DNA from: Sipunculus nudus
Taxonomy: Eukaryota; Annelida; Sipuncula; Golfingiida; Sipunculidae
DNA: 64,000 nucleotides
Direction of reading: 5' to 3'
Assembly: GCA_026874595.1 (NCBI GenBank)
Contig: CM049316.1
Coordinates: 47,740,695-47,804,694 of the forward strand
In this document: piece after piece, positions 1 through 11,560 of the stretch
Numbering within the stretch: the first letter of the stretch is position 1
Layout of the letters: the number at the start of each line of letters is the position of its first letter
Made by a program: the position numbers and the translations under genes
The notes under the pieces: model-generated
Seen by the model: the letters and a program-made list of their open reading frames with translations, nothing else
Database searches by the model: none
What the model was told of the DNA's origin: nothing

Positions 1-90
1 GTGATAATCAAATATCGATTATATGTTAACCGAACCAATAATGTGCACTTTTCATGGACTAAATCAAAGATGCAGGAGCATTTCATGATC

Positions 91-148
91 CAGTGGCGGA
101 TCAAGAGGGGGAGCTTTGGGGGCTGAAGCCCCCCCCCCCCCCCCCCGT
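91..148 (+). mobile_element. hAT-like MITE end fragment with C18 run
   Basis: CAGTGGCGGATC at the left resembles the terminal inverted repeat of widespread hAT-type miniature elements (CAGNGGCGGATCCAGG). It is followed by a G-rich stretch and a run of 18 C at 129-146. I could not find the matching right end with an 8-bp target duplication nearby, so this is probably a broken copy. The family call rests on the end motif only. Confidence 0.4.
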
Positions 149-300
149 AAACCACTGTTATAGGCCTTTTTATCAGATAAATATGTATATCTATGCGTTA
201 TGTCCTTGTGTCATTTGCATTATTTTATTTATAATTGCCATATAGCATTAAACTACGGAAGCGTATTGCTGCCACCTGGTAAAAGAAAAATTAATTATTT

Positions 301-510
301 ATCTCGTACGTACGACATACTATCTCGTACGTACGACATATTATCTCGTACGTACGACATAGTATCTCGTACGTACGACATACTATCTCGTACGTACGAC
401 ATACTATCTCGTACGTACGACATATTATCTCGTCCGTACGACATATTATCTCGTACGTACGACATAATATCTCGTACGTATGACATATTATCTCGTACGT
501 ACGACATAAT
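301..510 (+). repeat. 21-bp subterminal tandem repeat, left arm, 10 units
   Basis: Ten units of 21 bp start at 301 and recur to 490. Each carries the 12-bp palindrome TCGTACGTACGA, except for single substitutions in the units at 427 and 469. Lying just inside the terminal inverted repeat, they could be transposase-binding sites. The apparent peptide repeats read from this stretch on either strand are artefacts of a unit length divisible by three. Confidence 0.9.
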
Positions 511-1198
511 AAATCTTACGGATCTGATTCATAGACTAAACAACATTCCAACACATATATGTATAAGCAATATGTATATGTTAAATAATGTATGTTTTCA
601 CATTAACTATATATACAACATCTCCAACTCCTAGCAAACCGCAGGCACACACACATATATCTATTTATTTATAGTATATATTTAAATGCTATTTTTCACA
701 TAAGATTCACAATATTTGTGTGTTGAGGTTTCTGTAATATTTCAAGCAAGCGAAATATACATCAAATCGTCGTCTGACAGTCATATACAGAACTCTCGTT
801 TTAAGACAGGTGATTAAATAATGTTAGCAGTATATGATGTATATAATAGTGAGCCTGTCATAATGTAAATAAGAAACAAATCTTGCCTTTGCCAAACTGA
901 AACTACTTTTTTGGAGAAAGAAGGGTTCGGTCAGGAGGTACAGCTCCCAAATGACCTATTTTTAAGTAACTGAGAATGCATAATTGTGAGGCAGGTTTCT
1001 AATATTCTAAAATGATCTGTCTAATAACTAGATTTATACATAACGCATCGTGTAGTTAATCTTTTAAAGTATTTAATGCCTATACAGCCATGGATATGAT
1101 TGGTGGGTAGCTGAACAGACAACAATCCATTTAATGGGGTACGTATAATTTTTATTTTGAACTAAATTATAAAAAAAAAATATTAAAAACTATCACTC

Positions 1199-1420
1199 AT
1201 GGACGTGCGATTAATCTGTGACAGAAGAATACGAAATTCTAAAATAAGTCTTAACCTCATATGTCAGGCTGAAGTGGTGGTTAAATCTACACCTCAGATT
1301 TGTCTCATTTGCGGATTGGTAAAAGATCTTGTATGTGTTACATGTACGTGTAACTCGCCCTTCTGTAAACGGCATGAAGTTCAACTTATGGGATCAAGCA
1401 CTTCGTTTCATAATATATGA
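1199..1420 (+). pseudogene. Possible transposase C-terminal Cys/His remnant
   Basis: The 73-residue open frame contains a Cys/His cluster, C-x2-C-x7-C-x2-C-x-C-x4-C-x2-H, around residues 35-59, followed by a stop. Zinc-binding C-terminal tails of this kind occur in several eukaryotic DNA transposases, piggyBac-like ones among them. The inverted arm at about 2,640-2,690 carries a matching segment that reads C-H-S-P-Y-C-K-R-H in one frame. It is too short to assign and may be chance. Confidence 0.25.
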
Positions 1421-1893
1421 ATCATGAACCTCTCCTAATGGACATCTCTGTATTACATAACCTCTATAAGTGTCTGTTAAGTGTTTACATAAGAAGGCCG
1501 GGTGACCAGAGGAAAGATCTTGGTCGCGCACATGCGACAATTATAAAAAGGAAAAGAAAAATGAAAGAAGAAACACCTACAGAAGCTTGAAAACCCTTGA
1601 ATTGTAAATTTATGCTGTACCACCACCAGGTGGCGTGAGAACTGTGTTTGTCTCGTTTCTAATCGATTGGTCTCGTTTCTAAATTTTATTTCCATTTTAA
1701 ATTTGCCATATAAGCATAGGAATCTCCTTCAAGTAACAATAACTAATTGTGTCTCTTGTACATGTCGGGATATTTTATCTGGTCAAACAAGAACCTCTGA
1801 TAGACATTACATGTATTACTAATGACATTAATAGTATCCACCAGCTAAGCCATTCTAACACAGCGCTGGTATTATATCCCAATCTTTCAGTCT

Positions 1894-2023
<130 letters not shown>

Positions 2024-2857
2024 CCGATTGTATGGTAGAGAATTTAAATGAAAAAAGGACCTATTAACATTTTACAAACCAGGTATTTTGAGTATACATA
2101 AGAATACAATTTAGTCTCCTTAAACTATTACGGTATCTTTCAATATTTCGTTCTTTGTTTGCTTTCTCTTGTATACAAGAGGAAAAAATACTTGCCCCGG
2201 CGCGATCAATGAGGAAAAACCAACAGCGCTCACGCCACCTGGTGGCCGTAAAAATAAACTTCACAAATCAAGGTTTTTCAAGCTTTTTTGGGTGTTTTTT
2301 ATGTCATGTTTCTTCTTTTTTTAATGATTGTCGCTGCGCTAAACTAAGATCTTGCTTCTGGTCACGCGGACTTGTTATAGTTAACCGACAAAGGTGCACT
2401 GTGTTTACTCACACATAGAACCATAATAACGTATACAAAACCGGTAAACAGGATATATTAAGCCCGTGTATCGGCATGGATTTGCTGAACAACTTTCGTA
2501 TTCAGCCAAAATGAGTTAACAACGTGAGACAAAACACATATCAGTATAAAAGAATATGAACCTTGAGTATCAATATAGAGGTGTCTGTAATACAGAGATG
2601 CCCGTTAGGAGAGGTTCCTGATTCATATATTATGAAACAAAGTGCTTGATCTCATCAGTTGAACTTCGTGCCGTTTACAGTAGGGCGAGTGACACTGTGC
2701 GTTATGTCATAAATCTAGTTCTTATACAGTTCAATTTTGGAATATAAGAAACCTACCTCACATATATCCATTTAACATATATATATATATATAATGCTTA
2801 TACATATATCAGTAGGCCCGTTGTGTATTCTGTGAATCAGATGCGTAAGATTAATTA

Positions 2858-2962
2858 TGTCGTACGTACGAGATAATATGTCGTACGTACGAGATAATAT
2901 GTCGTACGTACGAGATAGTATGTCGTACGTACGAGATAGTATGTCGTACGTACGAGATAAAT
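2858..2962 (-). repeat. 21-bp subterminal tandem repeat, right arm, 5 units
   Basis: Five units (starts 2,858, 2,879, 2,900, 2,921, 2,942) are the reverse complement of the left-arm repeat and share its TCGTACGTACGA core. The right arm has half the copies of the left. Confidence 0.9.
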
Positions 2963-3011
2963 AATTTATTTTTCTTTTACCAGGTGGCAGCAATACGCTT
3001 CCGTATTAAAC

Positions 3012-4535
3012 AAACGACCAATTCAACAACAACAAAAAACTGGGGGAAAAATGGAACTAAAAGCGTGTGTCTGAGCAATGCCCATATCTATTTATATTTT
3101 AGAAGAATAAATTGGAATACCCACAATGGATGCAGACATTAACATTTCTATCCGCCGTTCACGTAGAATGTTGCAGCTTCTTAAGGCTTCGACATCTTGA
3201 ACGACATTTTTTTTAACTGACCTTGTTTGGGGAAATACCTTACACTCCTGATCGATTTGAACTGAATGATATTGTATTATCGTTCAGTTAAAACACAGTA
3301 AACAGTGTATGTATATGCATGGTCTTTTTTATAATTGCGGAATTAAGCTCTGAAAACGTGCTGGCTCGTCATTAATAACATGTAAATGATTAATGACTAA
3401 GATTAGGGCTGTATATATCCGTTTGAATTTTCGTATTCGAACACTTTGTTGGACGTATATGGTGAAAAGAACAACTTTTCAATATGTGACAGGAAAATTG
3501 AACATTATACCCACAGCATTAATTCATGAATATATTTTTATCGATGAGCAATGCAGATGGTGCATAAATATATACTAGATAACAAATGCATTATAGTACA
3601 TCAAGACGTACACGCCAGAGATCAAATTTACTGTAAGCTGATAAGCTCTTTAATATAGTAACCGCACACAGGGAATCTCGAATGAGTAAAATTAACTTGT
3701 AGTTCGAGTATATAACTAATTATAATGGGGTATCGGTTTGCTTCACATTAATATTTACATAATTCAATGTTGCTTATTACTTTTGAATGTTTACGTTTGC
3801 ATTTATTTTATGAATGGGTAAACTTGGTTTTGATATAATAAAGGTTTGCTTATAGATGCGCCCTTGCGTGCATTTGCTCGGTTCTAATTTTCCACTACTT
3901 TGATATGATCACAAATGATAATTGAAATGGCATATATAGGCAATGGGGTTGGGTATATAATTGCTCCCCCCCCCCCAATTCAAGTTCTCAAAATATGCAA
4001 ATACTGTGAAGTAATATGCAAATTTGCAAAAAAAAAAGTCTTTTTGTACATAGGGGTCACGATGTGATTTATTTTTGTTCATGTGTATGCACTGGTATTT
4101 GTGTAATTTTACCAAACAAAAGAGCAGCTGTCATAAGATAAATACATGCATGCGTGTTTTCACAGATTAATATATTCCATCAAGACTGCATTTATAACAC
4201 ATACTGGAGGTTATCTTAATCAAGAAAATGTTGCTTCTTTATTATACATTGCGCCTTATTATTTAGCTTTTATGCTTTTTGTAATTTATTTAATATTTCC
4301 TGCCTGTCAAACATTGTACATATGTATACAATTGATGGGCGAGTTTGCAAGTACTTCCGAAATATATTAAAAAAAAAAATTACCAATAATCATAATATGA
4401 AAATTTTTACTTTTGAGTCTACATTTACGTTTCGTCCAAACATTGCCCATGTTTTAACACTTCTAAATTATATATATATATTTTACAATTTGCACTTTAT
4501 CTGTATCAAATTTAAACCAGTTTCTGATTATTAGG
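3012..4535. other. No gene recognised
   Basis: AT-rich sequence with a short C run at 3,966-3,976. The small open frames here show no recognisable domain and no convincing splice sites. Confidence 0.5.
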
Positions 4536-4997
4536 CAAACCGGCTGGCAATCTACCACTGGCAATCAAATCCTGCTACCTGAATCGCGTCTCTTCAATAA
4601 TCGGCAAAATCGGAACTTTTCGGCAAACATCACAGATCGACAACCACGACTATTTTCACCACCGAATTTAAGACCTTATTCCCAATCGAATATCAATACC
4701 CATCGCACAATGCCGAACCCACAGATAGTCCGCGGTCCACATCCACGTCATAGAGAAATGTACGATGAACGTCGCGTTCCTACCCATTCCGAGTCATTGA
4801 ACGACTATCCTACTTCATCGTTTCGACCACCCAGACCAACCAGACCTAATTTCTCACCAGATGCTGAATCGTCATGCAAACACTGTGGTTCTCAAAACCA
4901 TGTTGTCGCACGGTGTTTCTACAGTTCTCCTCTACAGTGTTTCTTGTGTAAAAAATGGGGCCACAAAAAGCAATACTGTCCTTTGAACTCGCACTAG
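4536..4997 (+). CDS. Retrotransposon ORF1 (gag-like), C-terminal part with two zinc knuckles
   Basis: The frame is open across the presumed 5' truncation. An ATG at 4,710 gives 95 residues, but the open frame upstream in the same phase suggests this is an internal methionine. The visible protein is rich in Pro, Arg, Asn and Ser, then has two CCHC knuckles, each C-x2-C-x4-H-x4-C (4,875-4,916 and 4,938-4,979). Such ORF1 proteins bind the element's RNA and form the ribonucleoprotein. It ends in a TAG at 4,995 only six codons after the second knuckle. The downstream ORF2 lies in the same frame. Confidence 0.75.
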   Translation, partial: QTGWQSTTGNQILLPESRLFNNRQNRNFSANITDRQPRLFSPPNLRPYSQSNINTHRTMPNPQIVRGPHPRHREMYDERRVPTHSESLNDYPTSSFRPPRPTRPNFSPDAESSCKHCGSQNHVVARCFYSSPLQCFLCKKWGHKKQYCPLNSH

Positions 4998-5057
4998 GGC
5001 AACTGTAACCGCCGCATAAAGGGATCCAGATGTGATCAAGCCGAACGAAATAAAGGC

Positions 5058-7910
5058 TTGAGATTAGTCCACTTAAATGTAAACCATCTTTTAAATAAAA
5101 TTGATGAACTAAGATATTTTTTAACATCCGAAGGGAAAGCGATTGATATAATAGGACTCAGTGAAACATTTATGAATAAATCGCACCATGATACTGATAT
5201 TCAGATTGATGGATTTAACATGATACGGAGAGATAGACCCGACCGACAAGGTGGCGGAATTATTGTTTATTCACGTGAATGTCTACAATACGATTACTTA
5301 GACAATTTAACTTCAGACACCGAATGCATATGGTTAAAACTAAAATTGCAGAATAGACGAGATTTGATTTTATGCCATGTATATAGACCGCCTGATTCTT
5401 TAGCCTGTTGGTATGATAATTTTGAAGAACAATTAATACAAGCATGTGATGCAGGTACATATACTGTTATCATGGGGGACTTCAATGTTAATATTTTAGC
5501 AGATTGTAACCACAGGTTAACTGACCTCATGAGTTCCTATGGTTTGACGCAAGTTATTTCCAAACCAACCCGTGTCACAGAAAATTCAAAAACACTTATA
5601 GACCATATCTATGTTTCAAACGATGACTACGTTCTTGATTCAAATGTCTATTCTCTCGCTCTCACCGATCATTTCCCTGTTGGTATCGACTGGAAAATAC
5701 CTTGCATAAAGTCCAGAACACATAAATCCATTACCTATAGGGATATGAGTAAGTTCCAGATTGATAACTTTACATTATCTATTGCAGAATCATTTACACA
5801 ATCCTTTGCATTTAATGATGCTGAGTCAGATGATGTCCACGAAGCTATTGAGCAATTCACACGCATATTTAAGAATATTATTGATGCGCATGTACCCATA
5901 AAATGTAGGCGAGTAAAACGCATTTCTCAACCAAAATGGTTTACTGAAGAGATTAAGAACCTCATACGCGCCAGAGACTCCTTTAAACGCTCTGGTAATT
6001 TTTCTCACTACAAGAACTACCGTAATACTGTTGCTAATAGAATTAAACAAGCGAAACGGAATTATTGTCGAGATGTTTTGAATAATTGTGCCGGCGATAC
6101 CTGTAAATTGTGGCGTCACATGAAAGAGATTATAGGAACCCAGAAGTCGAGTTCCCCGTGTATGAATTTTAACGGTGAAGATTTAACAGACTCAGCTGAA
6201 ATTGCTTCACGTCTAAATTCTCATTTCGCAGAAGCTGTTCACAGATATATTGATACAAGTGTTACAGACTATGAACCAACACCCGAACTCTTAACATACT
6301 TACATGAAAAAGTAGACAACCAAAATAATTTCAATATACCAATGATTTCATGTCGATTTGTATACAATGAATTACAGAAACTAGGTACAAACAAAGCGGT
6401 AGGCCTAGATGGTATCTTCCCTCGATTTCTAAAGGCGGCGGCTTCTCATATAGCACCTGTTCTTACGAAAATATTCAATATTTCCTTGAGATCTGGGGAA
6501 TTCCCCAGATCGTGGAAAAGGGCTAAAGTAAGTGCAATACATAAAGGAGGTGACGCAAAAAATCCTGATAATTATCGACCGATTTCAGTTCTTAGCTGTT
6601 TATCAAAAATACTTGAAAGACACGTTTATAATAACTTCTATAAATATCTAACGTCCCGCGATCTAATAACTTCGAGTCAATCGGGCTTCAGAACACAGCA
6701 TTCATGTCAAACCTGCCTTACAAAAATAGTCAATGATTGGGTTAATTCTATTGATCAAGGATATCTTGTTGGTGGCGTAGCAATAGACTTTTCTAAAGCT
6801 TTTGATTTAATTCCACACGATATACTTCTTAGAAAACTTCAATTATATGGATGTTCAAATACCACTATGAAATGGTTTGAATCTTACATTCTAGACCGCG
6901 TCCAATCCGTTAGTTATCTTGGGCAAATATCAGCTCCCGTTCCTTGTGTGTCTGGAGTACCACAGGGCTCAATCCTCGGCCCCCTCATGTTTCTTCTTTA
7001 CATTAATGATTTACCGCTTCATCTTACTCATTGTCAAATGGAAATGTATGCAGATGACACAACATTATATGTATCTGATAAATATGTATCTAGTATTGAG
7101 GGAACTCTGAATTCGGATTTATCAAAAGTTAACACATGGTGCACAACTAACCGATTTGTCATCAATACTAAAAAAACACAGGCAATGCTAATATGTTCAT
7201 CTCAACGTAAGAGACAGATTGAGACAGGCACTCTAAATGTACATATAAATGGTGTGATGATACCAAATGTGGATCAAATCAAACTTCTAGGTGTTTATAT
7301 TGATAGCTCATTGTCTTGGCGTACTCATATCACGCATGTAAATAACCGATGTAGTAAGCTATTAGGCCTTTTGTGGAGATCTCAACAGTACCTGAACCGT
7401 AGATGTAAAGTTTTATTTTACAATTCTTACATATTACCTTCCATCTGTTATTGTATAAACATATGGGGACAGGCATGTATCTCATACATAAACAGCCTCT
7501 CCCGTATCCAAAAACGGGCTGCGCGTATTATTCTAGGTCTTCCTATAGAGACCAGAAGTGATGCTATGTTTTATGAATTAAAATGGCTCAATTTTGAGAA
7601 TGTCGTCCGATATAACACATGTACTCTAATGTTTAAGGTTTTTAACTGTCTCACTCCTCAGTATATGCTTAGTCTTTTTCCTTTCGAGCCAGTGAACTTT
7701 CGATATTCCTTAAGGTCAAATTCTCAGGCAAGACTGGCTCTGCCTTTTGCTCGCACGGAGACCATGCGGCGGTCCTTCAGATACACGGGTGCCAGTATGT
7801 GGAATAACCTTCCAGAATCAGTAAAAGCTTCAGGGGAACTACAATCCTTTAAACGGGCACTTAAGCAATATTTATTTCAGATACAGACTGACCACAGAGT
7901 GTCATCTTAG
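5058..7910 (+). CDS. Retrotransposon ORF2: APE endonuclease and reverse transcriptase
   Basis: About 950 residues with no interruption. The N-terminal endonuclease nicks target DNA; its motifs are LSETF near residue 35, GGGIIVY near 67, GDFN near 140 and TDHFPV near 202. The reverse transcriptase copies the element RNA from the nick; it shows NKAVGLDGI, a PDNYRPISVL block, AIDFSKAFD near 575, GVPQGSILGPL near 634 and the catalytic YADD near 663. The C-terminal part has the usual thumb-like LSRIQKRAARIILG block. The given start is a TTG. The frame is open back to the ORF1 stop (4,998), and the first ATG lies inside the endonuclease domain, so amber readthrough or non-ATG initiation is implied. 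Length and motifs are consistent with an intact, recently mobile copy. Confidence 0.93.
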   Translation: MRLVHLNVNHLLNKIDELRYFLTSEGKAIDIIGLSETFMNKSHHDTDIQIDGFNMIRRDRPDRQGGGIIVYSRECLQYDYLDNLTSDTECIWLKLKLQNRRDLILCHVYRPPDSLACWYDNFEEQLIQACDAGTYTVIMGDFNVNILADCNHRLTDLMSSYGLTQVISKPTRVTENSKTLIDHIYVSNDDYVLDSNVYSLALTDHFPVGIDWKIPCIKSRTHKSITYRDMSKFQIDNFTLSIAESFTQSFAFNDAESDDVHEAIEQFTRIFKNIIDAHVPIKCRRVKRISQPKWFTEEIKNLIRARDSFKRSGNFSHYKNYRNTVANRIKQAKRNYCRDVLNNCAGDTCKLWRHMKEIIGTQKSSSPCMNFNGEDLTDSAEIASRLNSHFAEAVHRYIDTSVTDYEPTPELLTYLHEKVDNQNNFNIPMISCRFVYNELQKLGTNKAVGLDGIFPRFLKAAASHIAPVLTKIFNISLRSGEFPRSWKRAKVSAIHKGGDAKNPDNYRPISVLSCLSKILERHVYNNFYKYLTSRDLITSSQSGFRTQHSCQTCLTKIVNDWVNSIDQGYLVGGVAIDFSKAFDLIPHDILLRKLQLYGCSNTTMKWFESYILDRVQSVSYLGQISAPVPCVSGVPQGSILGPLMFLLYINDLPLHLTHCQMEMYADDTTLYVSDKYVSSIEGTLNSDLSKVNTWCTTNRFVINTKKTQAMLICSSQRKRQIETGTLNVHINGVMIPNVDQIKLLGVYIDSSLSWRTHITHVNNRCSKLLGLLWRSQQYLNRRCKVLFYNSYILPSICYCINIWGQACISYINSLSRIQKRAARIILGLPIETRSDAMFYELKWLNFENVVRYNTCTLMFKVFNCLTPQYMLSLFPFEPVNFRYSLRSNSQARLALPFARTETMRRSFRYTGASMWNNLPESVKASGELQSFKRALKQYLFQIQTDHRVSS

Positions 7911-8127
7911 AATATTTTATTTTTTAGCTACCATGCCATGTATTTTAGTTATCTTGATATATGCTCAATTTTATCGTATAATGTATAATCGTCGACTTTA
8001 TCATTCCATGTTCTTAGACAGTCGATCATCATTATGTATTTCTGTTTGAATCAGTTTCTGATTTACATATTGAGATTTTATATGTATTTACCTATGTATG
8101 TAGAAAAATGTTATTTGTAATAATTCT

Positions 8128-8185
8128 CGAGGGCCCCAAGTGAGATTAGTGCCTTGGCACTAATTGGGTTTGTATGATACCCTCG
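8128..8185 (+). other. 3' UTR stem-loop of the retrotransposon
   Basis: An inner hairpin with a 9-bp stem and TT loop (ATTAGTGCC-TT-GGCACTAAT, 8,145-8,164) is enclosed by an outer stem CGAGGG/CCCTCG (8,128-8,133 with 8,180-8,185). It lies just before the A-rich tail. Such structures can be recognised by the element's own reverse transcriptase; that role is inferred here. Confidence 0.6.
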
Positions 8186-8230
8186 TAAAATAATGTATAT
8201 AAATAAAAAAATAAATAAATAAAAAAAATT

Positions 8231-8275
8231 CTAGCCCCCCCCCCCCCCTGTTGAAAAATCCTGGATCCGCCCCTG
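8231..8275 (-). mobile_element. hAT-like MITE end fragment
   Basis: The stretch ends CCTGGATCCGCCCCTG (8,260-8,275), the complement of the common hAT-type terminal repeat, and is preceded by a run of 14 C. It abuts the retrotransposon tail, suggesting the retrotransposon landed in this MITE or that the MITE was otherwise truncated. The partner end was not found. Confidence 0.5.
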
Positions 8276-8829
8276 TGATCAAATAGTTCTAGAAATATCA
8301 TTATTTTAGCTATGTGACAGTAATATGTGCATAAAATAACCATGAAAGTATGAACACCAGTCAATTATAGAATTAGGAAGAAAGTGGAGATTAGCTGAAG
8401 TATTATAAAACACATTTAATTTATTAACTGATATGCTGTAAAAAAAATAAAAATTTCCATTTTCTAATGAGAATAAAATAAATCTGAAAAGTACATATGG
8501 CACTGTGTAATACATGAAAATTGTGACCTGAAACCATTTAATAATGCAATAAGGAAAAAAACATGATGGGCCTGAGAGTTATATGAAACGATATATTTGA
8601 CCAACAAAATGTGTTTTAATTCATTTGTAATTTATTTTACAAATGTAATTTAATTCAATAATTGTCAAAACAGGTTCAACATGGCATAATGCAAATAGGG
8701 ATGACAATGAAAGTCAGTACAATAGGGCCCCCAAATAAAAATTCAATTTCTAGCCCAATTATTGAGATTTTATTTTTTAATTTCACATTTTGAAATTCCA
8801 AATCCTTATTCATACATGCTGTGAAAATT
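8276..8829. other. No gene recognised
   Basis: AT-rich sequence without a convincing coding region or repeat that I can delimit. Confidence 0.4.
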
Positions 8830-9397
8830 AAATCAATAGTGCTTATAGGGAAAATGTGCCACGGTCAAATTTGCGCCAAATTTAAGATACTCATTTTACA
8901 ATTATGCTAATAACTTTCTAGTATACAATTAAATTTTAATTGAATAAAGATATATCCTTAGAAAAAAGTCTCCAGCCTTAACAATTATCTTGTTTGGTGA
9001 GTAAATGTATTTCCTTTTTTTAAAAAAGTGCACTATGTTTGAGCCCAAATTTAAAAATTACGCAATATTTACCTAATTTCTGGCATGTACATAGGAAGTA
9101 TATGCAGGAATGAATTATATCACGAATACATTAACACAAGTGGTTTTCATAGTGGGCAGTTTTGAAGTGTAATAATAGGTTTTACTTGAAAACAAAGGTT
9201 TCCTTAAATTATCAAAGGAACAAAGTCGCAGTGACCCAATTTTTGGTTTAGTAGAAGAATTTTGGGACATCTAACTGTATGTAGAATTTTGGATTCATAG
9301 ATCAAACGGTTTCAAAACGCGCCTTGTTAAAGTACGGACGAGCGACAGACAAAGGACCATCACTAAAGCTCAGATGACTTATATTCAGCTGAGCTAA
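8830..9397 (+). mobile_element. Helentron/pearl-like non-autonomous element, 3' part
   Basis: The 3' end has the family hairpin: AGCTCAGATGA and TCAGCTGAGCT (9,367-9,395) form a stem. The body is diverged but colinear with 21,060-22,410, sharing segments such as GGCATGTACATAGGAA and CATCTAACTGTATG. The 5' border is uncertain. No protein is encoded. The family name is inferred from architecture shared with the better-preserved copy at 26,689-30,793. Confidence 0.55.
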
Positions 9398-10778
9398 AAT
9401 AAAATAGTTTTGTAATTTGACTTAAAATGGACCAATATGACAACTACTGTTGACCATTTGAATAAAGAATGGTGAGATATTATTCAAACAGTAAGCATTA
9501 TGATTCTGAATGGAGCAGAAAACTTAAATCTATATATGATTCAATCCAATATATGGGATTGACCAGGGATGGGCGTAATTTGATTGGGGCAAGGGGGACA
9601 TAAAAATGCCATTTTGCCATAAAAAGGCTATAATTTTAGTCGGTAAAAATGTGTCCCAAACATGTCAGTCTTACAAAGTTCTTTAAATACCAAATATAAG
9701 CAGGATTTCAGAAACGAATTATATACCAAACTGATTTATAAAATGACATGATTTACACATGTTTATGACATTCTGGAAAACGACCAATTATTCAACAAAA
9801 TAATTTATGCAATTATTTTATGAATTTAAACAAGAAAGTTTATTATGAATTAACATTTGGCCGATCAAAGGGGACACAGGAAGGGTACCCCCCCCCCCCT
9901 TAGGATTTTTTAGGCAACTATATTCAATTTTTTTCCTGAAACGTGAATATTCCGTTGTTTAAGCCGAAATCACTTAAATTAGACCTTAAATTATAATTAT
10001 ATTTGTCACAATTTTCCACGCTGTCAGAAGGGACACCTCCCCAACCAATCATTTTCGGCTGTTACAAATCCTGTCTCCGAGAACATATATGGTATTCGAA
10101 GTCCCCGTCCAGTATTAGTGCTATATTATATATGCCCTGGATAAAAATATCGAGGATCAACACACTTAATAAATGCAAAGGCGACTAACGGGATCATTTA
10201 TGAGGCACCACACCTTGTATGAAAGGAATGGACCAATTTTTAAAACGGCAACTTTTTACTTGAGGGCTCTTCCGATTTTGACCAGACTTTGTATGGTGAC
10301 GAGGATATAGGTTTGATCGAGATTAAGAGGTATTTCAACTTTATGACCAATGCAAAATAATTTCATATGGAGAATTTTTATCTTTTATATGAAAATTTGC
10401 TATGTTTCTTCTTGAAATCTGTGGATTTAATTTTCCAAGCAAAACAGCATTCTTCCTCCATACTAACTTTACTTCTGGTACACTTGTTAATTGTAAACTT
10501 TACGACAACGTATATTTAAGTATAGAATTTTCAAATAATTAATTGTATCACAACTATAGCACAGATTTCTGTTAAACGTCGAAGGGTCCTCCTTTCACCA
10601 CCTTCAGCCATATAGATTTTCAATATGCGAAATAGAGCTACGATCATACATTTTAGGTGCATCTCGTGGTCCGATAATTCGTTCCGCGTATACCTTTAAA
10701 AACGGTACATGCACTACCAGAACAAATTTAGTCCCGAGTTGAATTTCTTGGCATGACCCTCCCGCCTTTGAACACTGC
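9398..10778. other. No gene recognised; C homopolymer at 9,888-9,899
   Basis: Low-complexity, AT-rich sequence with a C run of about 12. No coding region is supported. Confidence 0.4.
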
Positions 10779-11560
10779 AGGTCTATTCCGGTATTTATCC
10801 GTGGTATTTTTGGACAACATGACTGACATTACTCGTCGTTTTGGTATTTACCCGTGGTATTTATATACAACACGACTATCAGTCATCATCGTTTTGGTAT
10901 TTACCGTGGTATTTATGTACAACATGACTGACATTACTCATCGTTTTGGTATTTACCCGTGGTATTTATATACAACACGACTATCAGTCATCATCGTTTT
11001 GGTATTTACCGTGGTATTTATGTACAACATGACTGACATTTCACATCGTTTTGGTATTTACCCGTGGTATTTTTATACAACATGGCTATCGGTCCTCATC
11101 GTTTTGGTATTTACCCGTGGTATTTATGTACATGACTGACATTTAATCATCGTTTTGGTTTTTAACCGTGGTATTTATATACAACACGACTATTAGTCCT
11201 CATCGTTTTGGTATATACCCGTGGTATTTATGTACAACATGACTGACATTACTCATCGTTTTGGTTTTTAACCGTGGTATTTATATACAACATGACTATG
11301 TACTCATGGTTTTGGTATTTATGAACAACATGACTGACATTACACATCGTTTTGGTATTTACCCGTGGTATTTATGTACAGGACTGACATTACTCATCGT
11401 TTTGGTATTTACCCGTGGTATTTATATATATGACCATCAGTCCTCATGTTTTGGCATTTACCTGTGGTATTTATCTACATGACTTGCATTACTCGTCGTT
11501 TTTGTATTTACCCGTGGTATTTATATACAACATGACTGACATTCTTCATCGTTTCGGCCG
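10779..11560 (+). repeat. 52-bp minisatellite arranged in 105-bp dimers
   Basis: About 15 diverged copies of a roughly 52-bp unit built on CATCGTTTTGGTATTTACC and GTGGTATTTATATACAACA. Every second unit shares variants, giving a 105-bp period (GACTGACATT at 10,821, 10,926 and 11,031). As 105 is divisible by three, part of the array reads as a 128-residue open frame with a 35-residue repeat. I regard that as non-coding because single-base indels break it and no splice sites or start context support it. Confidence 0.85.

Larger units (their letters stand above)
4536..8228 (+). mobile_element. 5'-truncated Jockey/CR1-like non-LTR retrotransposon
   Basis: The unit holds the end of a gag-like ORF1, an intact endonuclease-reverse transcriptase ORF2, a 3' UTR of about 290 bases with a stem-loop, and an (AAATA)n-type tail at 8,197-8,228. 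The left border is placed where AT-rich flank gives way to sequence open in the ORF1 frame. ORF1 lacks its 5' part, as expected for incomplete target-primed reverse transcription. No clear target-site duplication was found. The right border abuts a hAT-like end, so the element may have inserted into that older repeat. Placement in the Jockey/CR1 group rests on an APE-type endonuclease, the reverse transcriptase motifs and the lack of a visible RNase H. Confidence 0.85.

Noticed and set aside
200-634. 144-codon frame with a repeated SRTYDIL peptide, and its antisense
   Set aside because: Product of a 21-bp tandem repeat inside a foldback element; unit length divisible by three keeps both strands open.
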